Positions 1 to 8,912 of a DNA stretch of 33,284 nucleotides are shown one piece after another. The number at the start of each line of letters is the position of its first letter. Position 1 is the first letter of the stretch. The notes beneath the pieces were generated by a model. That model was not told the origin of the DNA. It was given only the letters and a program-made list of their open reading frames with translations, and did no database searches. Made by a program: the position numbers and the translations under genes. Location of the stretch: NCBI RefSeq assembly GCF_002101675.1, contig NZ_LQOY01000102.1:1-33284 (forward strand), written 5' to 3'. This DNA comes from Mycobacterium gordonae (GTDB taxonomy: Bacteria > Actinomycetota > Actinomycetes > Mycobacteriales > Mycobacteriaceae).

Positions 1-3000
1 GTTCGGGCGGCGCCGGGGGCGCGGGCGGTGCCGGCGGTGCCGGCTGGGCGGCAACCGCCCCGGGCGCTACCGGCGGCGATGGCGGCAACAGCGGCACCGG
101 CGGGTCGGGCGGTACCGGCGGCGCCGGTGGCGTGGGCGGGGCGAGCCGCAGCTTCTTCGGGCAGGCGGGCGGGTATGGCTCCGGCGGCGTAGGCGGTGCT
201 GGCGGCAACTCCGGCGTCGCCGGAGATGGCGGGTCCGGCGGGGCGGGCAACGCCGTCACCGCGGGCGGTACGGGCGGAATGGGTGGTGACACCGGCGGCG
301 TCGGTGCCGGCGGAACCGGCGGCGCGGCCGGCGGTCCGGGAGCGTTCGCCGGCGCTGACGGTGCCGCGGGAGTTCTGATCGCCGGTGGCAACGGCGGTAT
401 GGGCGGTGCGGGCTTCACCGCGACCGCGGCGGGCGCGGATGGTGGGGCTGGCGGCGCCGGCGGTGCCGGTGGCAGCCACGGCAATGGTGGTGCCGGTGGG
501 GCCGGCGGTAACGGGATGGCCGGGAACAGCGGTACGGCGGGCGCGAAGGCCGGCGACTCCGGCGGCGACGGCGACGCGGGCGGGGCCGGCGGTCACGGCG
601 GCGCCGGGGGTGCCGGTGGCTCGGTCTCCGGCAACGGCGGGGCCGGCGGAGCCGGCGGACACGGTGCGCACGGCGGTGACGGCGGCGCCGGGGTCAACGG
701 TGCGAGTGCCACGGCGGCCGGCGCCGACGGGCAGGCCGGCGGTTCGGGTGGTAGCGGCGGCGCCGGCGGCGATGGTGGCGACGGCGGAGCCGGTGGGCTC
801 GCCGCGCACGGCGCTGCCGGCAAGGCGGGTGCCGGTGGCAACGCCGGCAGCGGCGGCAACGGCGCGACGCCGGGCAATGGCGGAGCCGGTGCCGCGGGTG
901 ATGCCACCCACGTCGACGGTGGTGCCGGCGGAGCCGGCGGCGACACCGGGTTTGGCGGCAAGGCCGGCGTCGGCGGCACTGGTTTCAGCACCGGCACCGA
1001 CGGCACCGCCGGCTCCACGCCCACCGGGATCCTGGGCAACGGCGGGTCCGGTGGGGCCGGCTTCAATCCCACCGCGTCGGGCGCCGACGGCGGTGCGGGG
1101 GGCGCTGGTGGCGCCGGCGGCAACTTCGGCAACGGCGGTGCCGGCGGTGGTGGCGGTAACGGAGTGGCCGGGGACAACGGCGCGGCAGGTGGCGTGGACG
1201 GTGAATCCGGCGTGGACGGCGTGGACGGCGGGTCCGGTGGCGCCGGTGGCGCCGGCGGTGCGGGCGGCTCGCTGCGCGGTGATGGCGGGGCCGGCGGGGC
1301 CGGTGGGCACGGCGCCCGTGGCGGTGACGGGGGTGCCGGGGTCAACGGCGCTGCGGCGACTGTGGCCGGTGCTGAGGGGCAGGCCGGGGGCTCGGGCGGT
1401 GACGGCGGCGCCGGCGGCGACGGCGGCAACGGCGGGGCCGGCGGCAGCGCGGCAACTGGAAGCATCGCAGGCACCGCGGGTGCCGGGGGCAACGCCGGTA
1501 GCGGCGGCAACGGCGCGGCCCCGGGCGACGGCGGGGCCGGTGCGGCGGGCGACGCCACGCATCTCGCCGGAGGCGCTGGCGGTGCCGGTGGCGACACCGG
1601 GCTGGGCGGCAAGGCCGGGGTCGGGGGCACCGGCTTCAGCACGGGTACCAACGGCGTGGACGGCACGACCCCGACCGGCGTCATGGGCAACGGCGGTGCC
1701 GGTGGCGCGGGCGCGAACGCCACGACCCCGGGTGCCGACGGTGGGGCCGGCGGCGCCGGCGGTAAGGGCGGAAACTTCGGCAACGGTGGCGCGGGTGGCG
1801 CCGGTGGTGACGGGGCGGCCGGCGCCGCGGGAGTCAACCCGACCCCCGTTGCCCCAGCGGCCAACGGCGACAACGGCACCGGCTATCCGGGGTCGTTCAA
1901 CACGGCGACCCCAGGCACGAACGGCGCGAACGGCACCGTGGCCGGCCAGTCCGGCGGTAACGGCGGCAACGGCGGCGCATACGTGAGCACCGTCGGCGCC
2001 GGCGTCGGGGCGGCCGCCGGCGACGGCGGCGACGGAGGTCTGGGCGCACCCGGCGGCACAGGCGGTAACGGCGGTGCTGGTGGTTCGCTGGTGCTGGGTC
2101 AGGCCACCGGAGTCAACGGTGGTGCCGGCGGCCGCGGCGGTGACGGCGTCGCCGGTCAGACCGGCGGCGCCGGGGGAGCCGGTGGTGCGGGCGGCGAAGG
2201 CGGTTCGGTCCGCGGCGACGGCGGCGCCGGTGGGGCGGGCGGCAAGGGTGGTACCGGTGGCGCCGGGGCTGCGGGCCAGACCGGTGGGGCCGGCGGGGCG
2301 GGCGGGATCGGCTACTCCACCGACTTCCCGGTTCACAGCCAGGCCGGTCCCTCGACCGCTGGTGACGGCGGGGCCGGTGGTGCCGGTGGTACCGGCGGTG
2401 CGGGCGGCACCGGTGGCACAGGTGGCGCCGGCGGGGTCGGTGGCATTCACCACGGCACCGGATTCAGCGACGGCACGCACGGGATCGGCGGTGACGGCGG
2501 CAACGGCGGGACCGCCGGGGCCGGCGGCGACGGCGGCGTCGGCGGGGCTGGCGGCGAGGCGGCCAAGGCAGGTAACGGCGGTGCCGGCGGGCACGGCGGA
2601 GATGCCGGTGCAGTCGGTCTTGGCGGCGAGGGCGGCGACAGCGGCGGCGGCGCCACCGGCGCCAAGGGCCTCGCTGGCCAGCTTCCCGACGGGACGTCCG
2701 GTCATGGCGGTGCCGGCGGTGGCGGAGGCAACGCCAGCGCGGCGCCCACCGGCCAACCGCCCGGAGCCGGCGGAACCGGCGGCGCCGGTGGAGACGGCGG
2801 CAACCTGGGCAACGGCGGACAGGGCGGCACGGGTGGCACGGGCGCGAACGGTGTCCGCGGCGCCGATGGGGTCAACCTAGGCGACCCCGGGACCATCGGT
2901 GAGACCGGCGGCGCCGGCGGTGCCGGCGGCAAGGGTGGCCTGGGTGGCTCGATCCGGGGTGATGGCGGCACCGGCGGGCTCGGCGGCCACGGCGGAACCG

Positions 3001-6000
3001 GTGGTGCCGGCGGGGATGGGGTCAACGGCGCTTCGGGAACCATGCTCGGCCAAGCCGGCCAAGCCGGCGGTAACGGCGGTAACGGAGGAACCGGCGGGGC
3101 GGGCGGGGCCGGCGGAGACGCCGGCGGCGTCGCCGCAGGCGGGGCGGGCTCCGCGGGCGTCAACGGCACCGGTGGCACCGGCGGCACCGGCGGTGCCGCC
3201 GGCAAGCCCGGTGACGGCGGAAACGGACAGGTCGGCGGCTTCGGCACTCCGGACGGCGGTCGCGGTGGCGACGGCGGCAACCCCGGCAACGTGGGCGCCG
3301 GCGGCGCCGGCGGGGACGCGGGCACTGGCGGTTCCGGCGGCGGCAAGGGCGCCAACGGCGTTGCTGGCGCCGCGGTCACCAGCGGCGGCAATGGCGGTGA
3401 CGGCGGCCAGGGCGGATATGCCGCTGGTCCGCAAGGGCAGGGTGGCGCGGGCGGCGCCGGCGGAAACGGCGGGTCCGTCGGCAACGGCGGCAAGGGCGGC
3501 GACGGCGGCAAAGGCCTTGACGGCAGCTTCGGGCAGGGCGGCGGGACGGGCGGTGCCGGCGGCGCCGGCACTGGCGGCGCGGATGGCGGTAAGGGCGGAG
3601 CCGGCGGCAACGGCGGCTCGATCTCAGGTAACGGCGGCGCCGGCGGCACCGGCGGGGCCGGTGGCGCGGGCGGCGATGGCGGCGGGGGCGGCACCGGCGC
3701 GGACGGAGACTTCTTCAGCTCCGGTGGCCCGGGCGGGGCCGGTGGCGGCGGTGGTGACGGTGGAGCGGGCGGCGAAGGCGGGACCGGCGGGCAAGCCCTG
3801 GGCTCGGGCAACGGCGGCGCCGGTGGCAAGGGCGGTGCCGGAGGCTTGGGTGGCGACGGCGCATCCGGCGGTGGCGGTGGCGCGGCCGGGGGAGGCGCAG
3901 TCGGAGCCTACGGTGGTGCCGGCGGTACCGGCGGCGACGCCGGTAAAGGCGGGGGCGGCGGCTTGGGTGGCGCCGGTGGTGCGGCCCACGGGTCGGGAAC
4001 GGGTGGCCTCGGCGGCGATGGCGGCTTCGGCGGCTCGGGAGGCAACGCCGGTGCTGGTGGAAACGGCGCCAGCGAAGGCGGCACGATCACTGGTGGTAAC
4101 GGCGGGGCCGGCGGTGCGGCGGGCGATGCCGGTGCCGGCGGCGCCGGCGGCCGCGGCGGTGACTCCGCGACGGGTCTGGCCGGTGACGGGGGTAGGGGCA
4201 GTAGTGGCGGCGTAGCCGGGTTGAGCGCGTCCGGCGGCGCCGGGGGCGCCGGCGGTGGAGTCGCGGGGGCGAATGGTGAGGGCGCCTCGGGCGGTGGCGG
4301 TGGCGCCGGTGGCGATGGTGGCGACGGGAACCCAGCGGCAGGCCCGTCCGGCAACGGCGGCGCGGGCGGTGACGGCGGCTATGGCAGCACCGGCGGCGGC
4401 AAGGGCGGCGCAGGCGGTGACGGCGGGTCCGTCGGCAGCGGCGGCAAAGGCGGCGACGGTGGGTACGGCACCAACGGCTCTGCCGGTGCCGACGGTGGCG
4501 CCGGGGGCAATGCCGGGTCGATCTCCGGCAACGGCGGCGATGGCGGCTCCGGTGGCGGCGGCGGCACCGGCGGCACCGGTGGCGCGGGCGGCATCGGTGG
4601 CCCGCAGTCGGGTAACGGCGGCAACGGCGGTCAGGGCGGCAACGGCTTTGGCGTCGCGGGTGCTAGCGGCGGTGACGGTGGTGCCGGCGGCAGGGCAGGG
4701 TTGTACGGCGACGGCGGCAAGGGCGGTGACGGCGGAGCCGGCATCGCCGGTGCGAACGGCGCGGCGGGAGCCCCGTACAGCAATCCCGGCCAGGGCGGCA
4801 CGGCCGGCGGCCATGGCGGCAACGGCGGTGCGGGCGGAGAGGGCGGTTTGGTCTCCGGAAGCGGCGGCGACGGCGGCAAGGGCGGTGCCGGCGGCAATGG
4901 CGGCGACGGCGGGGCCGGCGGCCCCGGCGAACCGGCCGGCTTCCTCAGCTCTGGCACCGACGGCGGTCCCGGCGCCAGCGGCGCAGTGGGCGGTAACGGC
5001 GGGACCGGCGGCGCGGGCGGTGCAGGGCACGGGACCGGAAACGGCGGCGCCGGCGGGGTCGGCGGCATCGCCGGGCAGGGTGGCAACGGCGGTAACGGCG
5101 GTGTCGGCGGCAACGGCACAGGGTTCCTCACCGTGGACAACGGCCACGGCGGACCCGCCGGAAATGGCGCCAACGGCGGTGCCGGCGGTTCCGGCGGCGC
5201 GGGTGGCGCGGCCGACGGATCAGGCAATGGTGGTGCCGGCGGAGCGGCCGGTGCCGCGGGTTCCGGTGGCAACGGCGGCGTCGGCGGCGACGCCGGCGAC
5301 GGGTATGGGCCCCCGGCCGTCGGCGGAGGGATGGGCGGGGCCGCCGGTAACGGCGGCACCAGCGGCGTCGGTGGCGCCGGCGGCAGCGCCGCAAATGGCT
5401 CCGGGGGCGCAGGCGGTGCCGGTGGTGCCGGCGGCAATGGTGGCAGTGGCGGTAATGGCGGACGTGGCGGGTACTACGACGGGGGCTCCGGAGGCTCTGC
5501 CGGGGACGGCGGTAACGGCGGTCACGGCGGAACCGGCAGCGTCGGCGGTGCCGGCGGTGCCGGCGGCAACTCGGCCTCAGGGACCGGCGGGAACGGCGGT
5601 GCCGGTGCCGGTGGCGGCGTCGGCGGTGCCGGAGGCTTAGGCGGTGCCGGTGGCCAATCCGTAATCGGGAGTAAAGGTGGCGGCGGCGCCAACGGCGGCG
5701 GCGGCGGCGCCGGGGGCTCCGGCGGAGCCGGCGGCAGCGGCGTTATTGGCGGTGCGGGCGGTACCGGCGGCTCGGGTTCGGCGGGCGGTGCCGGCGGCGG
5801 TGGCGGCAACGGCGGCAACAACTACGCGACAGAATCGGTTGCCGGTTTCGGCGGCAATGCCGGCAACGGCGGCGTCGGCGGTGGCGGCGGCTCGGGCGGA
5901 GCTGGTGGCTTTGGCATCACCCAAGGCGGCGCCGGCGGGGCCGGCGGCTCGGCATCGAATGGCGGCGCCGGTGGTAACGGCGGTAGCGGCGGCCAGAACT

Positions 6001-7082
6001 TCAGCGCGGGCACCGTCTCCCTCGGCGGTGACGGCGGCATCGGTGGCAACGCCGGCAACGCCGGCAGCGGCGGCGGCGGCGGTCGCGGCGGGGACTCCGC
6101 CGTCGGGGCTGCCGGTGACGGCGGGAACGGTGGCGGCGGCGGCGTGGGCGGCACGAACGGTCACGGCGGTAGCGGCAGGGATGGCGGGAATACGGGTGCC
6201 CCAGGAAAGGCCGGCATCGGGGGTGACGGCGGTGCCGGCGGCGGCGGCGGCAACGGTGCGGCATCGGCCGGCCCATCCGGTGACGGCGGTGACGGCGGTG
6301 CAGGCGGGGCCGGCGGCACCGGCGGAGCCGATGGCGGTGGTGGCGGAGCCGGCGGTGACGGCGGATCATACGGAAACGGCGGAAACGGCGGGGCCGGTGG
6401 ATTCGGTTCGGCCGGTGCTACCGGCACACATGGCCCCGACGCATACGGCTATGCCGGCTACGGCGGGGCCAACGGCGGGAATGGCGGCGCCGGCGGCACC
6501 GGCGGCGCCGGTGGGTCGGTATCCGGCGACGGGGGTGCCGGTGGGCTTGGTGGCGGCGGCGGCAATGGCGGTGATGGCGGGGGCGGCGGCAACGGCGCCA
6601 GTGACTTCCAAGGCGGCATCATCAGGCCGGGCGGAGCCGGTGGCGCCGGCGGGATCGGTGGCAACGGCGGTGTCGGCGGTGGGGGCGGCGAGGCCCTGGG
6701 CGCCGGCACCGGCGGTGCCGGCGGCGGCGGCGGAGACGCGGGCAAGGGCGGGTCCGGCGGGGCCGGCGGTCTCGGTGGTTCACTGCCAGCCAGCGCGGCC
6801 GGCGGTAACGGAGGCAACGCGGGCAAGGGTGGGACCGGCGGTAACGGCGGTGCCGGTGGCGACTCCGCGTCCGAGAAGGCCGGCGACGGAGGCAACGGCG
6901 GTGCCGGTGCGGTGGCCGGCACCCCGGGCGTCGGCGGTACCGGCAATGCCGGTTATTCGGGTCCTGACGGAAGCCCTGGCCTGGCCGCCGTCGGCGGCCC
7001 CGGCGGCACCGGCGGTCCAGGGGGCACCGGCGATTCACCCGCCAACGACGGCGCCGACGGTCAGCCCGGCCCCGACGCCTAG
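1..7082 (+). CDS. PE_PGRS-type Gly/Ala-rich repeat protein, 3' part (5' end outside window)
   Basis: The frame is open from base 3 to the TAG at 7080-7082, giving about 2,359 visible residues made almost entirely of GGA/GGX (often GGAGGX, GGNGG, GGDGG) repeats. This is the PGRS domain of the mycobacterial PE_PGRS family. The ATG at 132 lies inside the repeat and is not a start, because the frame continues to the window edge in the same repeat; the PE domain, if present, is upstream. Family knowledge: PE_PGRS proteins are usually surface-associated or exported through type VII (ESX-5) secretion. The C-terminus is repeat up to a short tail richer in Pro, Asp and Ser, with no separate enzymatic domain. 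The gene lies 65 bp upstream of ddlA on the same strand. Family assignment is firm; function is unknown. Confidence 0.93.
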   Translation, partial: SGGAGGAGGAGGAGWAATAPGATGGDGGNSGTGGSGGTGGAGGVGGASRSFFGQAGGYGSGGVGGAGGNSGVAGDGGSGGAGNAVTAGGTGGMGGDTGGVGAGGTGGAAGGPGAFAGADGAAGVLIAGGNGGMGGAGFTATAAGADGGAGGAGGAGGSHGNGGAGGAGGNGMAGNSGTAGAKAGDSGGDGDAGGAGGHGGAGGAGGSVSGNGGAGGAGGHGAHGGDGGAGVNGASATAAGADGQAGGSGGSGGAGGDGGDGGAGGLAAHGAAGKAGAGGNAGSGGNGATPGNGGAGAAGDATHVDGGAGGAGGDTGFGGKAGVGGTGFSTGTDGTAGSTPTGILGNGGSGGAGFNPTASGADGGAGGAGGAGGNFGNGGAGGGGGNGVAGDNGAAGGVDGESGVDGVDGGSGGAGGAGGAGGSLRGDGGAGGAGGHGARGGDGGAGVNGAAATVAGAEGQAGGSGGDGGAGGDGGNGGAGGSAATGSIAGTAGAGGNAGSGGNGAAPGDGGAGAAGDATHLAGGAGGAGGDTGLGGKAGVGGTGFSTGTNGVDGTTPTGVMGNGGAGGAGANATTPGADGGAGGAGGKGGNFGNGGAGGAGGDGAAGAAGVNPTPVAPAANGDNGTGYPGSFNTATPGTNGANGTVAGQSGGNGGNGGAYVSTVGAGVGAAAGDGGDGGLGAPGGTGGNGGAGGSLVLGQATGVNGGAGGRGGDGVAGQTGGAGGAGGAGGEGGSVRGDGGAGGAGGKGGTGGAGAAGQTGGAGGAGGIGYSTDFPVHSQAGPSTAGDGGAGGAGGTGGAGGTGGTGGAGGVGGIHHGTGFSDGTHGIGGDGGNGGTAGAGGDGGVGGAGGEAAKAGNGGAGGHGGDAGAVGLGGEGGDSGGGATGAKGLAGQLPDGTSGHGGAGGGGGNASAAPTGQPPGAGGTGGAGGDGGNLGNGGQGGTGGTGANGVRGADGVNLGDPGTIGETGGAGGAGGKGGLGGSIRGDGGTGGLGGHGGTGGAGGDGVNGASGTMLGQAGQAGGNGGNGGTGGAGGAGGDAGGVAAGGAGSAGVNGTGGTGGTGGAAGKPGDGGNGQVGGFGTPDGGRGGDGGNPGNVGAGGAGGDAGTGGSGGGKGANGVAGAAVTSGGNGGDGGQGGYAAGPQGQGGAGGAGGNGGSVGNGGKGGDGGKGLDGSFGQGGGTGGAGGAGTGGADGGKGGAGGNGGSISGNGGAGGTGGAGGAGGDGGGGGTGADGDFFSSGGPGGAGGGGGDGGAGGEGGTGGQALGSGNGGAGGKGGAGGLGGDGASGGGGGAAGGGAVGAYGGAGGTGGDAGKGGGGGLGGAGGAAHGSGTGGLGGDGGFGGSGGNAGAGGNGASEGGTITGGNGGAGGAAGDAGAGGAGGRGGDSATGLAGDGGRGSSGGVAGLSASGGAGGAGGGVAGANGEGASGGGGGAGGDGGDGNPAAGPSGNGGAGGDGGYGSTGGGKGGAGGDGGSVGSGGKGGDGGYGTNGSAGADGGAGGNAGSISGNGGDGGSGGGGGTGGTGGAGGIGGPQSGNGGNGGQGGNGFGVAGASGGDGGAGGRAGLYGDGGKGGDGGAGIAGANGAAGAPYSNPGQGGTAGGHGGNGGAGGEGGLVSGSGGDGGKGGAGGNGGDGGAGGPGEPAGFLSSGTDGGPGASGAVGGNGGTGGAGGAGHGTGNGGAGGVGGIAGQGGNGGNGGVGGNGTGFLTVDNGHGGPAGNGANGGAGGSGGAGGAADGSGNGGAGGAAGAAGSGGNGGVGGDAGDGYGPPAVGGGMGGAAGNGGTSGVGGAGGSAANGSGGAGGAGGAGGNGGSGGNGGRGGYYDGGSGGSAGDGGNGGHGGTGSVGGAGGAGGNSASGTGGNGGAGAGGGVGGAGGLGGAGGQSVIGSKGGGGANGGGGGAGGSGGAGGSGVIGGAGGTGGSGSAGGAGGGGGNGGNNYATESVAGFGGNAGNGGVGGGGGSGGAGGFGITQGGAGGAGGSASNGGAGGNGGSGGQNFSAGTVSLGGDGGIGGNAGNAGSGGGGGRGGDSAVGAAGDGGNGGGGGVGGTNGHGGSGRDGGNTGAPGKAGIGGDGGAGGGGGNGAASAGPSGDGGDGGAGGAGGTGGADGGGGGAGGDGGSYGNGGNGGAGGFGSAGATGTHGPDAYGYAGYGGANGGNGGAGGTGGAGGSVSGDGGAGGLGGGGGNGGDGGGGGNGASDFQGGIIRPGGAGGAGGIGGNGGVGGGGGEALGAGTGGAGGGGGDAGKGGSGGAGGLGGSLPASAAGGNGGNAGKGGTGGNGGAGGDSASEKAGDGGNGGAGAVAGTPGVGGTGNAGYSGPDGSPGLAAVGGPGGTGGPGGTGDSPANDGADGQPGPDA
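411..1709 (+). repeat. Two tandem ~650-bp modules inside the PGRS gene, plus a truncated third
   Basis: Unit 1 covers about 411-1058 and unit 2 about 1059-1709, a period of 648-651 bp (216-217 residues). Landmarks recur in the same order in both: GADGGAGGAGG near the start, then GGDGGAGVNGA, AGAGGNAGSGGNGA, GDATH, GGKAGVGGTGFSTGT and a TPTGxxGNGG end. A third copy begins at 1710 (GADGGAGGAGGKGGNFGNGG) and diverges at about 1830. Landmark positions were located by eye; percent identity was not computed. Confidence 0.8.
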
Positions 7083-7132
7083 TGATGCCGTGGCCTGACC
7101 TCGCCAAACCCGCCCCTGCGCCACCGACCCGG

Positions 7133-7138
7133 TAGCCT
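7133..7138 (+). promoter_or_regulatory. Possible -10 hexamer TAGCCT for ddlA
   Basis: TAGCCT fits the mycobacterial TANNNT -10 pattern and ends 9 bases before the GTG start at 7148. Transcription would then start very close to, or at, the start codon. No good Shine-Dalgarno sequence or -35 box is visible. Read-through from the PGRS gene is an alternative source of ddlA mRNA. Confidence 0.3.
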
Positions 7139-7147
7139 CTCCAGGTT

Positions 7148-8221
7148 GTGACTGCCAGCAACCGCGTCCGCGTCGCCGTCGTCTTCGGCGGACGCAGCAA
7201 CGAGCACGCCATCTCGTGCGTGTCCGCGGGCAGCATCCTGCGCAACCTGGATCCGCAGCGGTTCGACGTCGTTGCGATCGGGATCACGCCGCAGGGCGGC
7301 TGGGTCCTCACAGATGGCGACCCGGCCGCGCTGGCCATCAATAACCGGCAGCTGCCAGGGGTGAGCGCCGATTCGGGCACCGAGCTGGCGTTGCCGGCCG
7401 CTCCCCGGTCCGAGGTTTTCGGGACCGTCGACGTGGTGTTCCCGGTGCTGCACGGACCCTACGGCGAGGACGGCACGATCCAGGGCCTGCTCGAACTCGC
7501 CGGTGTCCCGTACGTGGGTGCCGGCGTGCTGGCCAGTGCCGCCGGCATGGACAAGGAGTTCACCAAGAAGCTGCTCGTCGCCGAGGGACTCCCGGTCGGC
7601 GCATACACGGTCTTGCGGCCGTCACAATCGACGCTGCACCCCGAGGAACGCGAGCGACTGGGCCTGCCGGTGTTCGTGAAGCCGGCGCGGGGCGGCTCGT
7701 CGATCGGCGTCAGCCGGGTGGCGAGCTGGGATGATCTGCCCGCCGCGATCGCCGCGGCCCGCCGCCATGACCCGAAAGTGATCGTCGAGGCGGCGATCAA
7801 CGGCCGCGAGCTGGAATGCGGTGTCCTCGAAATGCCAGACGGCACAATCGAGGCCAGCACGCTGGGGGAGATCCGGGTGGCCGGGGTGCGCGGACGCGAA
7901 GACGGCTTCTACGACTTCGAGACCAAATACCTGGACGACGCCGCCGAACTGGACGTGCCGGCCAAGGTCGACGACGAGGTCGCACAAGCGTTGCGGCAGT
8001 TGGCGATTCGCGCGTTCCAGGCGATCGGCTGCCAAGGTCTGGCCCGGGTCGACTTCTTCCTCACCGACGCCGGCCCGGTGATCAACGAGATCAACACCAT
8101 GCCGGGATTCACCACCATCTCGATGTATCCGCGGATGTGGGCGGCCAGCGGGGTGGACTACCCGACGCTGCTGGCCACCATGGTGGAAACGGCGCTGGCC
8201 CGCGGGGTCGGTCTGCGCTAG
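7148..8221 (+). CDS. ddlA: D-alanine--D-alanine ligase
   Basis: Cytoplasmic ATP-grasp ligase that joins two D-alanines into the dipeptide used by MurF for the peptidoglycan stem; it is a known target of D-cycloserine. The 357-residue product carries the N-terminal FGGRSNEHAIS segment, HGPYGEDG near residue 102, the ATP-grasp stretch KPARGGSSIGVS near 178, and the C-terminal metal-binding stretch INEINTMPGFT near 312. It matches remembered M. tuberculosis DdlA closely, except that the loop after ELALPA (about residues 80-92) is roughly 16 residues shorter. The GTG start at 7148 is chosen because homology begins immediately after it. The stop overlaps the convergent DUF3515 gene by 4 bp. Confidence 0.96.
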   Translation: MTASNRVRVAVVFGGRSNEHAISCVSAGSILRNLDPQRFDVVAIGITPQGGWVLTDGDPAALAINNRQLPGVSADSGTELALPAAPRSEVFGTVDVVFPVLHGPYGEDGTIQGLLELAGVPYVGAGVLASAAGMDKEFTKKLLVAEGLPVGAYTVLRPSQSTLHPEERERLGLPVFVKPARGGSSIGVSRVASWDDLPAAIAAARRHDPKVIVEAAINGRELECGVLEMPDGTIEASTLGEIRVAGVRGREDGFYDFETKYLDDAAELDVPAKVDDEVAQALRQLAIRAFQAIGCQGLARVDFFLTDAGPVINEINTMPGFTTISMYPRMWAASGVDYPTLLATMVETALARGVGLR

Positions 8222-8769
8222 CGAGTCGGTGCCGGGTCGATCGGCACCGCCGCAATCGTGCGGTCAATGACGCCCGAAAGATCCTGGATGGGAACAGGTC
8301 CCGAATTCGCGGGCAGCGTGATGGCCACATAGACCGGACGGTCGACGGTGTACCAGGTGGATTTGCCCTCCTCCAAGGAGCCTTGCTCAGCCACCTCGAA
8401 CCACTGCACCTTGTCGACGACCTGGATGGGCGAGCCCACCACGAACTCCGCGGGACGTTCCAGGCCACAGCGCATGACCACCGGCTCGGTAGCGGTGCCG
8501 GACCGCCAAGCGCTGGCGGACTCGGGTGCCGGATGCGCCAGTTCCGCGCGCTGAAAATCGCCGAGTCGTTTGGGCAGTGCGGCCATCAGGGCCTGACAGG
8601 CGGGACTGCCGGCCTGCGGCGCCGGCGCCGCAGGAAGTGTCACCGGTTGGCCCGAGGTGTGTCGGATGGCCGCCAACGCCAGGATTGCCACGATCGTCAA
8701 GACCGCCAGCGCCAGCGCCGCGATCATGGCGGCGCGTGGCGGGCCGCCGGAGTCGGCCCCGCCTGTCAT
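8218..8769 (-). CDS. DUF3515 family membrane-anchored protein (Rv2980-like)
   Basis: The product has 183 residues: a short Gly/Pro-rich cytoplasmic N-terminus, one hydrophobic segment (about residues 13-34, AMIAALALAVLTIVAILALAA), then an extracytoplasmic domain with two cysteines (in SPACQAL and VMRCGLE) that could form a disulfide. The ATG at 8769 is preferred because a GAGGAG Shine-Dalgarno lies 9 bases upstream and the length matches the remembered 181-residue Rv2980; the frame also has an earlier in-frame ATG at 8805. Function is unknown. The gene is a constant neighbour of ddl and thiL in mycobacteria, which hints at an envelope role but proves nothing. Its 3' end overlaps ddlA by 4 bp, and it is divergent from thiL. 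Confidence 0.85.
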   Translation of the reverse strand: MTGGADSGGPPRAAMIAALALAVLTIVAILALAAIRHTSGQPVTLPAAPAPQAGSPACQALMAALPKRLGDFQRAELAHPAPESASAWRSGTATEPVVMRCGLERPAEFVVGSPIQVVDKVQWFEVAEQGSLEEGKSTWYTVDRPVYVAITLPANSGPVPIQDLSGVIDRTIAAVPIDPAPTR

Positions 8770-8912
8770 CCTGGCTGTCTCCTCTGCGATCCGCCGCGTC
8801 GTCATGACTACACTGGCCCGGGTCTGCCCGGATGGGCAGGAACCCAACTTACCGCAGGTCGGACGGCCGTCCGGGGGCGTCACACGGCCGGGGTGCGCAG
8901 AGATGAGGTGAC
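8770..8912. promoter_or_regulatory. Divergent intergenic region between the DUF3515 gene and thiL
   Basis: These 143 bp must carry promoters in both directions. A TACACT hexamer at 8809-8814 is a possible -10 for thiL, with a weak -35. An 8-bp palindrome GTCATGAC lies at 8801-8808. In M. tuberculosis H37Rv, as I recall, IS1538 (Rv2978c/Rv2979c) sits here; no transposase sequence is present in this window. Confidence 0.35.

Noticed and set aside
593..6946. Many long open frames antisense to or out of frame with the PGRS gene (for example 3624-5147 minus, 5677-7098 plus)
   Set aside because: They arise from the GGC/GCC codon bias of the repeat; their translations are Pro/Ala or Arg low-complexity with no motif.
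132..7082. ATG at 132 as start of the PGRS gene
   Set aside because: The same frame is open to base 3 with identical repeat character, so the gene begins outside the window.
1..7082. CRISPR-like array suggested by the dense short repeats
   Set aside because: There are no constant repeats separated by unique spacers of uniform length; the pattern is a coding triplet-phased Gly repeat.
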